From positions 1 to 64,000 of the forward strand of contig CAUAAZ010000008.1 of NCBI GenBank assembly GCA_958427145.1: a DNA stretch of 64,000 nt, given 5' to 3'. Of the stretch, positions 40,375 to 48,406 are shown piece after piece (position 1 is the stretch's first letter; every line of letters begins with the position of its first letter). The notes below the pieces were generated by a model. It had not been told where the DNA came from and did not search any database. It saw nothing but the letters and a program-made list of their open reading frames with translations. Source of the stretch: an uncultured Collinsella sp. Its GTDB lineage: Bacteria; Actinomycetota; Coriobacteriia; Coriobacteriales; Coriobacteriaceae. The translations under genes were made by a program, and so were the position numbers.

Positions 40375-40397
40375 AAAGGACCCCATTGGGGCCCTTT
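40375..40397 (-). terminator. Terminator of the minus-strand coiled-coil protein gene
   Basis: AAAGG-A-CCCC pairs with GGGG-C-CCTTT; on the minus strand it is followed by TCTTTT. It also lies just after the plus-strand kinase stop. Confidence 0.75.
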
Positions 40398-40407
40398 GCA
40401 GTTGCAC

Positions 40408-41541
40408 TTAGATGCGGTTCATCTGAGCGGCGACTTTGTTGTACCAGTCCTGCCACGTGGGCGGGCAGTACTTTTTGGCCGCTGCCGGGGTAAGGGTGGA
40501 GCCGTAGTTGGCGCCCAGATAGGCAACGTGAGCGGAGATGCCCTCGCTCCAGCTGCCAAAGCTGCGCCAACCGCCGCCACGGGCACTCCAGCCCCAGGCG
40601 TTGTAAGAATTGGCGCAATAAGCGCCCTTGGTGCTCTCGATGCAGGCGATGGCGGGGGACCAACGGGGGTCGACACCGGTATTCCAAGCGGCGACGGCAA
40701 AGTTATAGCCCTGGCCTGCCATGGGGGAGCCGGCGAGATAATTGTCGATGCGACCTGTCCACTCATTAATGAACGAATCGTAATCGGAGCTACCGGTATT
40801 GGCGTTGTTCACCGTGGTGTCGATGGTGGTGTTGGTGTTGGTGGCCTGGCTGCTGGAATTGCTGCCGCTTACGCCCTCGCCCGAGAGCTTCTCGGCGGCA
40901 GCGGCCTTATCGGCCTCAAGCTTGGCAAGCTCGGCGGCATTTTCCTGCTCGGCTTTTGCCTGTGCCTCGCTGCGGAGCTGCTGGGCCTGCGCCAGCGCAT
41001 CCTCGGCGTTTTTCTGCTCTGCCTCAAGCTGAGACTTGGCCTGCTGGAGCTCAGCCTTGTTCTGCTCGAGTTCGGTTTGCATGTTATTGAACTGTTCGAT
41101 CTCGTCGACGCTCGAGCTCGTGATCTGGTTGGTGTATTTGCAGGTCGTGATGAACTCACCCAGGCTCTGTGCGTTGACCAGGAAGCTCACGATGGGATTG
41201 GTGCCCTTCTGATACTTGTACAGATCGCGCATGGCGGAGCTTGCCTTGGCCTGCTGCTCGGGAAGCTTGGCCTCGATTTCCTCGATGCTTGCCTCATTGG
41301 AGTCAATCTGCTTTTGCAGGTCATCGAGTTTGGTGCGGGCGTCGTTGTAGGCGCTCGTGGCGGCTTCGATCTTCTGCTGGGCTGCGGAAAGCTGGTCCTG
41401 CGTTGCCTGCGAGGCGGCATGCGCCGCAACGGGGGAGAGCATCGGCGTGGCCGTCAGCGCAACGGCGAGCACGGCGCTCGTGATGATACGAGCCGGCTTC
41501 GACGCAATGAGCGCTGCGGTGCGATGATTCGAATGCTGCAT
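40408..41541 (-). CDS. Secreted coiled-coil protein with C-terminal lysozyme-like domain
   Basis: A 377-residue exported protein. Residues 1-43 are a signal peptide (basic N-terminus, LAVALTATPMLSPVAAHA). Residues 45-215 form a long coiled coil like PcsB/FtsX-partner hydrolases. A Ser/Asn/Thr linker leads to about 120 C-terminal residues resembling a lysozyme/glucosaminidase-like fold (SPAIACIESTKGAYCANSYNAWGWSARGG, SWSEGISAHVAYLGANYG). This is the plan of cell-division peptidoglycan hydrolases. ATG 41541 follows AGAGGGA; an upstream ATG at 41556 is less good. A strong palindrome cluster lies upstream. Confidence 0.8.
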   Translation of the reverse strand: MQHSNHRTAALIASKPARIITSAVLAVALTATPMLSPVAAHAASQATQDQLSAAQQKIEAATSAYNDARTKLDDLQKQIDSNEASIEEIEAKLPEQQAKASSAMRDLYKYQKGTNPIVSFLVNAQSLGEFITTCKYTNQITSSSVDEIEQFNNMQTELEQNKAELQQAKSQLEAEQKNAEDALAQAQQLRSEAQAKAEQENAAELAKLEADKAAAAEKLSGEGVSGSNSSSQATNTNTTIDTTVNNANTGSSDYDSFINEWTGRIDNYLAGSPMAGQGYNFAVAAWNTGVDPRWSPAIACIESTKGAYCANSYNAWGWSARGGGWRSFGSWSEGISAHVAYLGANYGSTLTPAAAKKYCPPTWQDWYNKVAAQMNRI

Positions 41542-41583
41542 CCAGTCCCTCTGCAATCAATCGTAGGTTATGGTTCGAACGGT

Positions 41584-41614
41584 ATTCTACTACTGCTTTC
41601 GACCTCAACTTGAA
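41584..41614 (-). promoter_or_regulatory. Predicted promoter with 19-bp spacer
   Basis: Minus-strand TTCAAG (41614-41609) and TAGAAT (41589-41584) are 19 bp apart, the unusual spacing seen at MerR-activated promoters; the -35 box lies in one arm of the upstream inverted repeats. Confidence 0.4.
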
Positions 41615-41648
41615 CCTTAAAGGTCCCAAAGGGTCAAGTTGAACTTGA
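41605..41648. promoter_or_regulatory. TCAAGTT palindromes upstream of the coiled-coil gene
   Basis: TCAACTTGAACCTT (41605-41618) is inverted against AAGGGTCAAGTTGA (41629-41642), and TCAAGTT-G-AACTTGA (41634-41648) is a perfect palindrome. A further half-site, GTTCAACTT, is at 41698. The clustering points to an operator region. Confidence 0.6.
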
Positions 41649-41741
41649 GGCTTTGGCTTTGACCTGCAGTTATGATGAATTGTTGAGAAACCATAGAGTT
41701 CAACTTTAACGTTACGGGCGCCTGTTTGAGAAGAGTTTAGG

Positions 41742-41776
41742 GCTGTAAAAGCTATCTCAACGTGGGGTTTTACAGC
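41742..41776. terminator. Stem abutting the MOSC-gene stop codon
   Basis: GCTGTAAAA and TTTTACAGC form a 9-bp stem with a 17-nt loop directly after the minus-strand stop codon; probable transcript end. Confidence 0.55.
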
Positions 41777-42408
41777 TACAGCGCGCCCTCCTGACGAGCC
41801 TGCTCAATCTCTTCGAGGGCTTCGGCAGGGGTGAACGAACAGGTGCCATCGCCGAGCTTGACCACCTGTATGTCGTCGCCGGTATGGGCTTCTCCGCCTT
41901 GTAGCACCACGCCGAAAATGCCCTCGTGGGGAAAGATACAGTCGCCGGCGAGATAGTAGATGGCACAGCGGGTGTGGCAGACCTTGCCGATCTGACTGAT
42001 TTCGACCAGGACATCGTTGCCAATCTTGAGCTGCGTTCCCAGGGGGAGCGAGAGCAGGTTGATGCCCTGGGTTGTGAAGTTCTCGCCAAAGTCGCCCTCG
42101 TGCACATCGAGCCCGCGCGCCTGCGCCGTCTGGATAGACTCTGCAGCTAAAAAGGAAACCTGGCGGTGCCAATGCCCGGCGTGCGCATCGGAGGCGAGGC
42201 CAAACTGCTCGATGACGGTGTCGTGCCCGTCGGCGACGGGTGACTTGCGCGTGCCCTTGTGTGCCGACGTGTTGATTGAGACAATGTGGGCGGGTCCGTT
42301 GTAGGCGTCGTTTGCCGTGCGCAGGTGAGCGGTCGCTTTCGCACGTTCCGCCAGCTCGCGCTTCGCAGCATTGAGGATGGGATTATCGGTCGGATGGTTT
42401 TGGGGCAC
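41776..42408 (-). CDS. MOSC-domain protein
   Basis: A 210-residue protein with a MOSC (molybdenum cofactor sulfurase C-terminal) domain: HIVSINTSAHKGTRK at the start, GLASDAHAGHWHRQVSFLA, GDFGENFTTQGINL and the conserved Cys in GKVCHTRCAIYY. Such stand-alone MOSC proteins are thought to bind sulfur carried on Mo cofactor or act in thiol detoxification. No molybdenum genes are nearby. Start ATG 42408. Confidence 0.85.
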   Translation of the reverse strand: MPQNHPTDNPILNAAKRELAERAKATAHLRTANDAYNGPAHIVSINTSAHKGTRKSPVADGHDTVIEQFGLASDAHAGHWHRQVSFLAAESIQTAQARGLDVHEGDFGENFTTQGINLLSLPLGTQLKIGNDVLVEISQIGKVCHTRCAIYYLAGDCIFPHEGIFGVVLQGGEAHTGDDIQVVKLGDGTCSFTPAEALEEIEQARQEGAL

Positions 42409-42556
42409 GTGTGTGCCTTTCGCTCGAAGATGTCAATACGCTGAATCCTACAACAACGGTAGGTTCATTGCCCATTGTCATACAACGGTGAGCGCCGTCT
42501 TCGTGCTGGCCTTTGTGCTGGACGATTACGTCGATTGCCATAGATACGGTGGAGCT

Positions 42557-42586
42557 TTGGGCGCCGGCGGCTTGGCACGCTAGAAT
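42557..42586 (+). promoter_or_regulatory. Predicted promoter of the ATP-grasp/racemase pair
   Basis: TTGGGC (42557-42562) and TAGAAT (42581-42586) are 18 bp apart, 57 bp before the ATP-grasp start codon. Confidence 0.45.
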
Positions 42587-42642
42587 AAATTAGTTGCGCA
42601 AAGACCGCCCGTTGTGTGGGCAGTTCATGATAGGAAGTTTCC

Positions 42643-43899
42643 ATGGCATTGCAATTTACAGAGCGCGAGTTCATTCCCGTGCTGCTCGGTGGCGACATCA
42701 ACGCCTATTCGGTGGCGCGCGCCTTCTACGAGGAGTACCAGGTCAAGAGTCTGGTCTTTGGCAAGTATCAGACGGGTCCTGCGTACCGCAGCCAGATTAT
42801 CGACTACACGCCCAACGTGGATATCGATACCATGCCCGTGATGCTCAAAACCGTCAACGGCATTGCCCAAGCGCATGCCGATAAGACGATTGTCCTTGTG
42901 GGCTGTGGCGACAACTATGTCGCTCTCGTGGCTCAAGCCAAGGATGCTCATGAGCTGGCGGATAACATCGTCGCGCCTTACGCGCCCTACAGCATGCTCG
43001 AGCAGTGCCAGAAGAAGGAGATCTTCTACGAGCTGTGCGAGAAGCATGGCGTGCCCTATCCGCACACGTTTACCTTTACCAAGGCGATGCTCAATGCCCA
43101 GGGTGAGGCGCCTGCCGAAGTGCTCGACCAGATCGATTTTCCTTACCCGATGATTCTGAAGCCTTCTGACGGCATCATGTGGTGGCAGCATGAGTTCGAG
43201 GGCCAGAAGAAGGCCTATGAGATTGCCGACCGCGCCGAGCTGGAACAGGTCATTCGCGACTCGTATGCCAGCGGCTACACCGACGACCTGATCTTGCAGG
43301 ATCGCGTGCCCGGCAACGACGAGTACATGCGCGTGCTCACCAGCTATTCCGACCGCAACGGTAAGGTCCGCATGATGTGCCTGGGCCATGTGCTGCTCGA
43401 GGAGCATCAGCCCCACGGTGTCGGCAACCATGCCTGTATCATTACCGAGCCCAACGACGAGCTCATGGGCGGCGTGCGCAAGTTGCTCGAGGACCTTCAC
43501 TTTGTGGGCTATTCCAACTTTGACGTAAAGTACGACGAGCGCGACGGCTCGTTTAAGTTCTTCGATTTCAACACGCGCCAGGGCCGCAGCAACTACTACG
43601 TTACCAACAGCGGCTTTAACGTTGCCAAGTATGTGGTGGACGAGTATGTGTTCAATCGTCCGTTTGAGCCGGAGTTTGTGACGGCTCAGGACGAGGCCCT
43701 GTGGATGGTCGTCCCCATGGGCGTCGTCGACAAGTACGTCAAGGATCCCGAGCTGCGCGCTAAGGTGCATCGCCTGGACAAGGAAGGCAAGGGCGCCGAC
43801 CCTTCGTTTATGAAGGGCGACTTTGTCTTTAACCGCTGGCTGCGCATGTGGCACACCAAGCTGCGCCACTTTAAGCTGTTCAAGACGTATTACAAGTAG
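42643..43899 (+). CDS. ATP-grasp carboxylate-amine ligase, candidate D-aspartate ligase
   Basis: A 418-residue ATP-grasp enzyme. The N-terminal domain (LLGGDINAYSVARAFYEEY) is followed by the ATP-grasp core: the Lys of PMILKPSDGIMWW, the LILQDRVPGNDEYMRVLT strand and the Mg-binding YSNFDVKYDERDGSFKFFDFNTRQGRS. It resembles Asl of Enterococcus faecium, which adds D-Asp to the peptidoglycan precursor. The aspartate racemase encoded next would supply D-Asp, which supports that role, but the acceptor residue cannot be told from sequence. AGGAAG is 6 nt before the ATG. Confidence 0.8.
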   Translation: MALQFTEREFIPVLLGGDINAYSVARAFYEEYQVKSLVFGKYQTGPAYRSQIIDYTPNVDIDTMPVMLKTVNGIAQAHADKTIVLVGCGDNYVALVAQAKDAHELADNIVAPYAPYSMLEQCQKKEIFYELCEKHGVPYPHTFTFTKAMLNAQGEAPAEVLDQIDFPYPMILKPSDGIMWWQHEFEGQKKAYEIADRAELEQVIRDSYASGYTDDLILQDRVPGNDEYMRVLTSYSDRNGKVRMMCLGHVLLEEHQPHGVGNHACIITEPNDELMGGVRKLLEDLHFVGYSNFDVKYDERDGSFKFFDFNTRQGRSNYYVTNSGFNVAKYVVDEYVFNRPFEPEFVTAQDEALWMVVPMGVVDKYVKDPELRAKVHRLDKEGKGADPSFMKGDFVFNRWLRMWHTKLRHFKLFKTYYK

Positions 43900-43908
43900 A
43901 TGAGTGCG

Positions 43909-43938
43909 GCGCCCGTCCGGTTTGCATCGGGCGGGCGC
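43909..43938 (+). other. Hairpin between ligase and racemase genes
   Basis: GCGCCCGTCCG and CGGGCGGGCGC form an 11-bp stem (one G-T pair) with an 8-nt loop. There is no T run, so it may stabilise or partly separate the two messages. Confidence 0.5.
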
Positions 43939-43983
43939 GGGTATGATACGCGCAATTGCGCAGGCGTCACCAAGGAGGCGGCG

Positions 43984-44730
43984 ATGGAAAAGCTGGGAGT
44001 TATCGGCGGCATGGGCGCCGAGGCCACGTCGTATTACTACGACCAGGTAGTGCGTCATACGGCTGCTGCCTGCGATCAGGAACATATCGACATGGTGGTG
44101 CTCTCCAAGTCGACCATGCCCGACCGCACGTTGGCCATTAAGACCGGCGAGCATGCCAAGCTGCTGGCGACCATGAAAGAGTGTGCCCAGGCACTTGAGT
44201 CGCTGGGCTGTGCGCACATTGCCATTCCCTGCAACACGTCGCACTACTTCTACGACCAGATCCAGTCGTTTACGAAGGTGCCGATTATCCACATGCCGCG
44301 TGAGTCGGTTCGTTATGCCCTTGCGGGTGCGGTGATGGGGGAGTGCGAGTTCGATCCCAACCTGAGTATGCCGGCCGAGCCGGTGCACAAGATTGGCATT
44401 ATGGGAACCGATGGCACCGTGGGCGCGGGCGTCTACGGCCGCGAATGTAAGGCTGCGGGTGTTGAGGTCGTCTATCCCAGCGAGAAACGTCAGAACGATG
44501 TGATGTCGCTTATCTACGATGATGTGAAGGCCGGACGTGAGCCCGATATGGATAAGTTCGACCGCGTGATGTGGGAGTTCGCCCGTAGCGGCTGCGACCG
44601 CGTCATTCTGGCCTGCACCGAGCTCTCGGTGCTGCAAAAGTACCGAGAGATGCCCGAGATCACCCTCGACGCCATGGATGTCCTGGTGCGCGAATCCATC
44701 ATCCGCAGCGGCGCCCCCTACCGCCTCTAG
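43984..44730 (+). CDS. Aspartate/glutamate racemase family protein, probable aspartate racemase
   Basis: A 248-residue cofactor-independent racemase. The two catalytic cysteines are in AIPCNTSHYF (about residue 83) and ILACTELS (about 210). The start motif MEKLGVIGGMGAEATSYYYDQV and the length are those of RacD/YgeA-type aspartate racemases, not MurI. AAGGAGG precedes ATG 43984. With the upstream ATP-grasp ligase it forms a likely D-Asp supply and ligation unit for peptidoglycan cross-bridges. Confidence 0.85.
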   Translation: MEKLGVIGGMGAEATSYYYDQVVRHTAAACDQEHIDMVVLSKSTMPDRTLAIKTGEHAKLLATMKECAQALESLGCAHIAIPCNTSHYFYDQIQSFTKVPIIHMPRESVRYALAGAVMGECEFDPNLSMPAEPVHKIGIMGTDGTVGAGVYGRECKAAGVEVVYPSEKRQNDVMSLIYDDVKAGREPDMDKFDRVMWEFARSGCDRVILACTELSVLQKYREMPEITLDAMDVLVRESIIRSGAPYRL

Positions 44731-44789
44731 CTTCCGACCCGCCAAAAAGGGACAGGTTAATTTTGGTAGGTTTTATCTGGTGAAACAGT

Positions 44790-44827
44790 AAAGGCCTCGG
44801 TTCGTTTGGTGCGAGCCGAGGCCTTTT
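44790..44827. terminator. Convergent terminator
   Basis: AAAGGCCTCGG pairs with CCGAGGCCTTT, loop 15 nt with a small inner stem, then T. It separates the racemase gene from the minus-strand ECF transporter genes. Confidence 0.85.
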
Positions 44828-44855
44828 GCGTTGGACGGTTGCTGTCGGTGGTGAA

Positions 44856-45602
44856 CTAGAACAGGAAGCCGATGGCGATGAGGGCGATACTGACGATGAG
44901 CACGGCGATGTCCAGGTCCTTGATGGGGTAGCGCTTGTACGAGCTGGCGCGCGTACGCAGATAGAAGCCGCGCTGTTCTGCCGCCAAGGCTGTGGCATCG
45001 GTCTTGCCCACGCTCGAGATGAGCAGCGGCACGCACAGTGGCAGCATGAGCTTAAGCTTCTTGATGGGGTTCTTGGTGTCGTACTCGACGCCGCGTGCGG
45101 TCTGCGCCTCCATGATGGCGTTCATCTCTTGACCAAACACCGGCACGAAGCGCAGCGCCGTGGTAAAAGTGAAAGCATAGCGATACGGCACGTGCAGCAC
45201 CTCGACGCAGGCGTTGGCAAGGTCGTTGAGCTTGGTCACCATGAGCATGAGGATGAGCGGTAACGCCACACCCAGCAGGCGCAGGCAGGCCTTCGATCCT
45301 GTGACGAAGCCCGTGTCGGTGATAAAACCCCACACCACGTTGCCATCGCGCATAAAGGCCAGCTGGAGCACCAGCATGATAAGCGCGAGCGGAATCAGCA
45401 ACTTGAGCAGCGAGAACAGACGGTCGATGACGCCGGCATAGGCGCCCAGCGCAAGGGTGAGTGCCAAAAAGCCCAGCAGCGCCACGTAGGTGTCGGACAA
45501 GAAGATGCCGACGATGATGGCGGCGGCGAGGCCCAGTTTGACGACGGGATTCAGGCGATGCAGCAGCGTATCGCCCGGCATGTAGTCGATGACGTTAACC
45601 AC
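44856..45602 (-). CDS. ECF transporter transmembrane component EcfT
   Basis: A 248-residue membrane protein with about five membrane segments. The start VVNVIDYMPGDTLLHRLNPVVKL and the coupling helices with AQTARGVEYD and AAEQRGFYLRTR (Ala-Arg-Gly-type ATPase-contact motifs) identify EcfT. The start is taken as GTG 45602, which overlaps the ATPase stop by 8 bp and has AAGGAG 10 nt upstream; an ATG at 45635 inside the ATPase gene has no ribosome site. Confidence 0.85.
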   Translation of the reverse strand: MVNVIDYMPGDTLLHRLNPVVKLGLAAAIIVGIFLSDTYVALLGFLALTLALGAYAGVIDRLFSLLKLLIPLALIMLVLQLAFMRDGNVVWGFITDTGFVTGSKACLRLLGVALPLILMLMVTKLNDLANACVEVLHVPYRYAFTFTTALRFVPVFGQEMNAIMEAQTARGVEYDTKNPIKKLKLMLPLCVPLLISSVGKTDATALAAEQRGFYLRTRASSYKRYPIKDLDIAVLIVSIALIAIGFLF

Positions 45603-47346
45603 GGTGGACCATCTCCTTGGTAATTCGAACGACATCGGTGGCTTCGCTCACCTGCGCAAAAGCGGGCGAGACGGAAGATGCCAGACGGCGCGAGAGTTCA
45701 ATAACCTGGGGAGGCTCCACGTAGGCACGCCGCATGAGATCGATGTTCGAGAATAGCTCGTGCGTGCGGCCGCGGTCGAGGATGCGACCGTCGGCCATTA
45801 CCACAATGCGCTCGGCAAAATCCGAGACGACTTCCATATCGTGGCAGACCATGATTACGGCGCAGCCACGCTCGGCCATGGTGCGCACCGTTTCCATGAC
45901 GGTCATGCACTCGCGGTAATCAAGGCCGCTCGTGGGCTCGTCGAGCACGACGATCTTGGGCTCAACCACTACGACGGAGGCAAGCGCCACCATTTGTCGC
46001 TGGCCGCGCGAGAGCGAGAAGGGCGCCTCGTCGGCCGGCAAGCCAAAGCGGTCGATGACGAGTTGAGCACGACGCAGAGCCTCGGCACGGTCCATGCCGC
46101 CAAGCTCCAAGCCAAAGGCGACCTCGTCGAGCACGGTGTCCTTGCAGATCTGGCGGTCGGGGTTCTGGAAAAGCGTTGCCACTTCGCGTGCGATGCGGCT
46201 CGTGGGAACCGATGCCGTGTCCAAGCCCGTAACGCGTACGCTGCCCGATGCGGGCTTGAGCAAACCCGTGAGCAGTTTGGTGAGCGTGGTTTTGCCGGCT
46301 CCGTTTTGGCCGACAATGCCCACGAGCTCGCCGGGGTAGAGCGTCAAGTTGAGGTCGTGAACGGCGGCGCCTCCATGGGGGTAGGAAAATTCGACATGGT
46401 CAAAGGTGAGCACCGGCTCGGCGTCTTTCGCATGCGGGCGCAGCGATGGCGCGTGCGGGGAGCCTGCGGGCGCCCGGGTGTCGCTTGTCGCACGGTCGGG
46501 GTCGACGATTTCCGTGATTAGGCGTTCTGCCTCGTCGACATCCAGACAGGGCGTGCCGCTTACCAAGCCATCGGTCTCGAGGCTGTTGAAGATGCGCGTG
46601 ACGCGCGGACAATCGACGCCGATGGTGCGAAGCTCGTCGGTGCGTGCGAAGACCTCGCGTGGCTCGCCCTGCAGCGCGATTTCGCCATGGTTGAGCACGA
46701 GCACGCGGTTGCAGTACTCCGAGAGCAGGGCGACCTTTTGCTCAACGACGACGATGGTGATTTCAAGTGCGCGGTTTGCCTCACGCAGCGTCTCGAAGAC
46801 CAATGTGGAGCTGGCGGGGTCGAGTGCCGCGGTGGGCTCGTCGAGAACCAAGACGCGCGGACGCATGGCGAGGATGGCGGCGATGGCTACCTTTTGCTTC
46901 TGTCCGCCCGAGAGGGTGGCGATCTCGCGGTCGCGCAGGTCGCTGATGCCGACGGTCTCGAGCGTTTCGCTCACGCGCTGCTCGATCTGGTCGTGGGGAA
47001 CGCCAAAGTTCTCGAGGCCAAAGAGCATCTCGTCCTCGACGACCGAAGCGACCATCTGCGTGTCGATATCCTGCAGCACACTGCCGACGATTTGCGACAC
47101 GTCGGTGAGCGAGACTTCGCAGGTGTCGTGGCCGTCGACCATGACGGACCCAAAGAACGTGCCGGTGTAGTGGTGGGGCACGGCGCCCGACAGGCAGGCG
47201 GCAAGCGTGGACTTGCCGGCGCCCGAGGGCCCGATGATGCCGATGAAATCTCCCTTGTTTACGCTGAGCGAGATGTGGCTGACCGCCTGCTCGGTCTGCG
47301 TTCCATAGGAGAACGAGACATCGTCGACGTTGATGATCGTTTCCAT
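45595..47346 (-). CDS. Fused ECF transporter ATPase (EcfA1-EcfA2)
   Basis: A 583-residue protein with two complete ATP-binding cassettes. The first has Walker A GPSGAGKST, signature LSGGQKQKVAIA and LDEPTAALDP; the second has GQNGAGKTT, SLSRGQRQMVALAS and LDEPTSGLDY. In most ECF systems these are two proteins. A linker of about 60 residues (TSDTRAPAGSPHAPSLRPHAK region) joins them. It powers uptake together with EcfT and the S component encoded upstream at 47559. Confidence 0.9.
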   Translation of the reverse strand: METIINVDDVSFSYGTQTEQAVSHISLSVNKGDFIGIIGPSGAGKSTLAACLSGAVPHHYTGTFFGSVMVDGHDTCEVSLTDVSQIVGSVLQDIDTQMVASVVEDEMLFGLENFGVPHDQIEQRVSETLETVGISDLRDREIATLSGGQKQKVAIAAILAMRPRVLVLDEPTAALDPASSTLVFETLREANRALEITIVVVEQKVALLSEYCNRVLVLNHGEIALQGEPREVFARTDELRTIGVDCPRVTRIFNSLETDGLVSGTPCLDVDEAERLITEIVDPDRATSDTRAPAGSPHAPSLRPHAKDAEPVLTFDHVEFSYPHGGAAVHDLNLTLYPGELVGIVGQNGAGKTTLTKLLTGLLKPASGSVRVTGLDTASVPTSRIAREVATLFQNPDRQICKDTVLDEVAFGLELGGMDRAEALRRAQLVIDRFGLPADEAPFSLSRGQRQMVALASVVVVEPKIVVLDEPTSGLDYRECMTVMETVRTMAERGCAVIMVCHDMEVVSDFAERIVVMADGRILDRGRTHELFSNIDLMRRAYVEPPQVIELSRRLASSVSPAFAQVSEATDVVRITKEMVHRG

Positions 47347-47364
47347 GGATACCTTTCATAGTCA

Positions 47365-47408
47365 TTGGGGACGTTCTTACATGACCAGTCGTTTAAGAAC
47401 GTCCCCAA
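47365..47408. repeat. TTGGGGACGTTCTTA inverted repeat
   Basis: A perfect 15-bp inverted repeat (47365-47379 and 47394-47408) with a 14-nt loop in the gap between S component and ATPase genes. Confidence 0.85.
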
Positions 47409-47451
47409 AAGCTAGTCGTTTGGGACAGTCTTTGGTGGTGAAGCACGGAGA

Positions 47452-47552
47452 CGGCTTTACGAGGTGCCCCAGGTTGGCGCGAAAGAGGAACGAAGCGTAC
47501 TTGGGTACGCGAGCGACGAATGAACGCCAAGATGGGGTGGCTCGTAAAGCCG
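47452..47552. repeat. Structured inverted repeat element, copy 3
   Basis: Outer arms CGGCTTTACGAG / CTCGTAAAGCCG, then GCCCCA / TGGGG, TTGGCG / CGCCAA and centre GCGTAC / GTACGC. In reverse complement it shares CACCCCATCTTG, CGTCGCTCGCGTACC and CAACCTGGGGCAC with copy 1; outer arms differ but still pair. Confidence 0.88.
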
Positions 47553-47558
47553 AGCAGG

Positions 47559-48134
47559 TTAGTTGAGCTTAAGGGCCTTCTGGATGGGTATGTAGAGGGC
47601 GCCGACCAGAATGGCGTTAAAGACGGCGGTCATGGCAACGACGGGCAGCATGGCGGCGGCGAGCTCGCCTACCACGCCGAGCATGGCCATCTTGATGACC
47701 ATGAAGATGACGCCGGAGACAAAGGTGGTCAGGAAGGTTGCAACAATGGCGATGGCGGGCTTGACCTGACCGTTCTTGCCGGCGGCGTTGACGATGCCGG
47801 CCATGAGCATGGCGGCGATGCCCTCGGCGGCAAAATCGACGAACGGCGAAGTGGTGGTGATCTGGATCACGGCAGCCGAGATGAGGCCAATGACGAGCGC
47901 CTGACCGATGTTGGGGCGAACGACCAGAATGGTGAGGCAGAAGGCCGAGATGATGAACTCGGGGCTGATCATACCGCCCGAAATGCTCGAGACTGCCTTG
48001 CCGACGGTGAAGTTGAGGATGAAGCCGGCGGCGAGCAGGATGGCGAGCAGGACGAGGGCACGGACATCGAGTTTGCCGCGGTCGGCGGTCTGGACGGTGC
48101 GGGGCTGGGCGGTGGCGGTGGTGTTCTGAGACAT
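47559..48134 (-). CDS. ECF transporter S component, probably tryptophan-specific
   Basis: A 191-residue membrane protein with about five to six hydrophobic segments (DVRALVLLAILLAAGFILNFTVGKAV, ISAFCLTILVVRPNIGQALVIGLISAAVIQI and others), as in substrate-binding S components. It resembles TrpP-type tryptophan transporters. Specificity is supported by its leader, which carries a Trp-codon attenuator. AAAGG lies 8 nt before ATG 48134; an upstream frame running through the leader is rejected. It heads the operon of EcfA1A2 and EcfT. Confidence 0.85.
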   Translation of the reverse strand: MSQNTTATAQPRTVQTADRGKLDVRALVLLAILLAAGFILNFTVGKAVSSISGGMISPEFIISAFCLTILVVRPNIGQALVIGLISAAVIQITTTSPFVDFAAEGIAAMLMAGIVNAAGKNGQVKPAIAIVATFLTTFVSGVIFMVIKMAMLGVVGELAAAMLPVVAMTAVFNAILVGALYIPIQKALKLN

Positions 48135-48180
48135 GGTGAAAATCCTTTCAAAAAAGGGAGTGTAAGAGAAAAACGGAGGC

Positions 48181-48310
48181 GCGTGATGCGAATGCGATCG
48201 GGCTCGAGATAGAAAAAGGCCCCCGGTCGAAACCGGAGGCCTTCCAATCACCTAGAGCGCAAAAGCAGGCGTGAGGGACTCACTGTCGACCGATCGTATT
48301 CGCATCACGC
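48181..48310 (-). repeat. 21-bp inverted repeat enclosing the attenuator
   Basis: The 21 bases right after the Trp codons (48310-48290) are complementary to 48201-48181 with a single mismatch. The repeat encloses the terminator, so it can form only in read-through transcripts. Confidence 0.8.
48213..48241 (-). terminator. Attenuator terminator of the Trp leader
   Basis: On the minus strand GGCCTCCGG pairs with CCGGGGGCC, then TTTTT. CGGTCGA in the leader peptide region (48292-48286) is complementary to TCGACCG in this terminator (48230-48224), forming a plausible antiterminator. Confidence 0.85.
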
Positions 48311-48348
48311 CACCACCAGTTGTTGAGAGACTTCATCGTGTTCTTCAT
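48280..48348 (-). CDS. Tryptophan leader peptide, 22 residues
   Basis: A short gene with a strong AAAGGAG 8 nt before the ATG. It encodes 22 residues of which 11-13 are Trp-Trp-Trp, after MKNTMKSLNN and before RDANTIGRQ. Such a run of Trp codons in front of a terminator is the hallmark of transcription attenuation: a ribosome stalled for lack of Trp-tRNA leaves CGGTCGA free to pair with the terminator, allowing read-through into the ECF genes. The gene is too short for routine gene finding. Confidence 0.88.
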   Translation of the reverse strand: MKNTMKSLNNWWWRDANTIGRQ

Positions 48349-48406
48349 GTCGGTGGCTCCTTTCGTGATGCCGTGGCGCGGTCGCACCTAGTTGCTGTTG
48401 CGCTGC

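Noticed and set aside
42625..44745. Open frame of about 700 codons on the minus strand
   Set aside because: It runs across two well-supported plus-strand genes (ATP-grasp ligase and racemase) and their spacer; its composition (Arg/His-rich) is that of a shadow frame.
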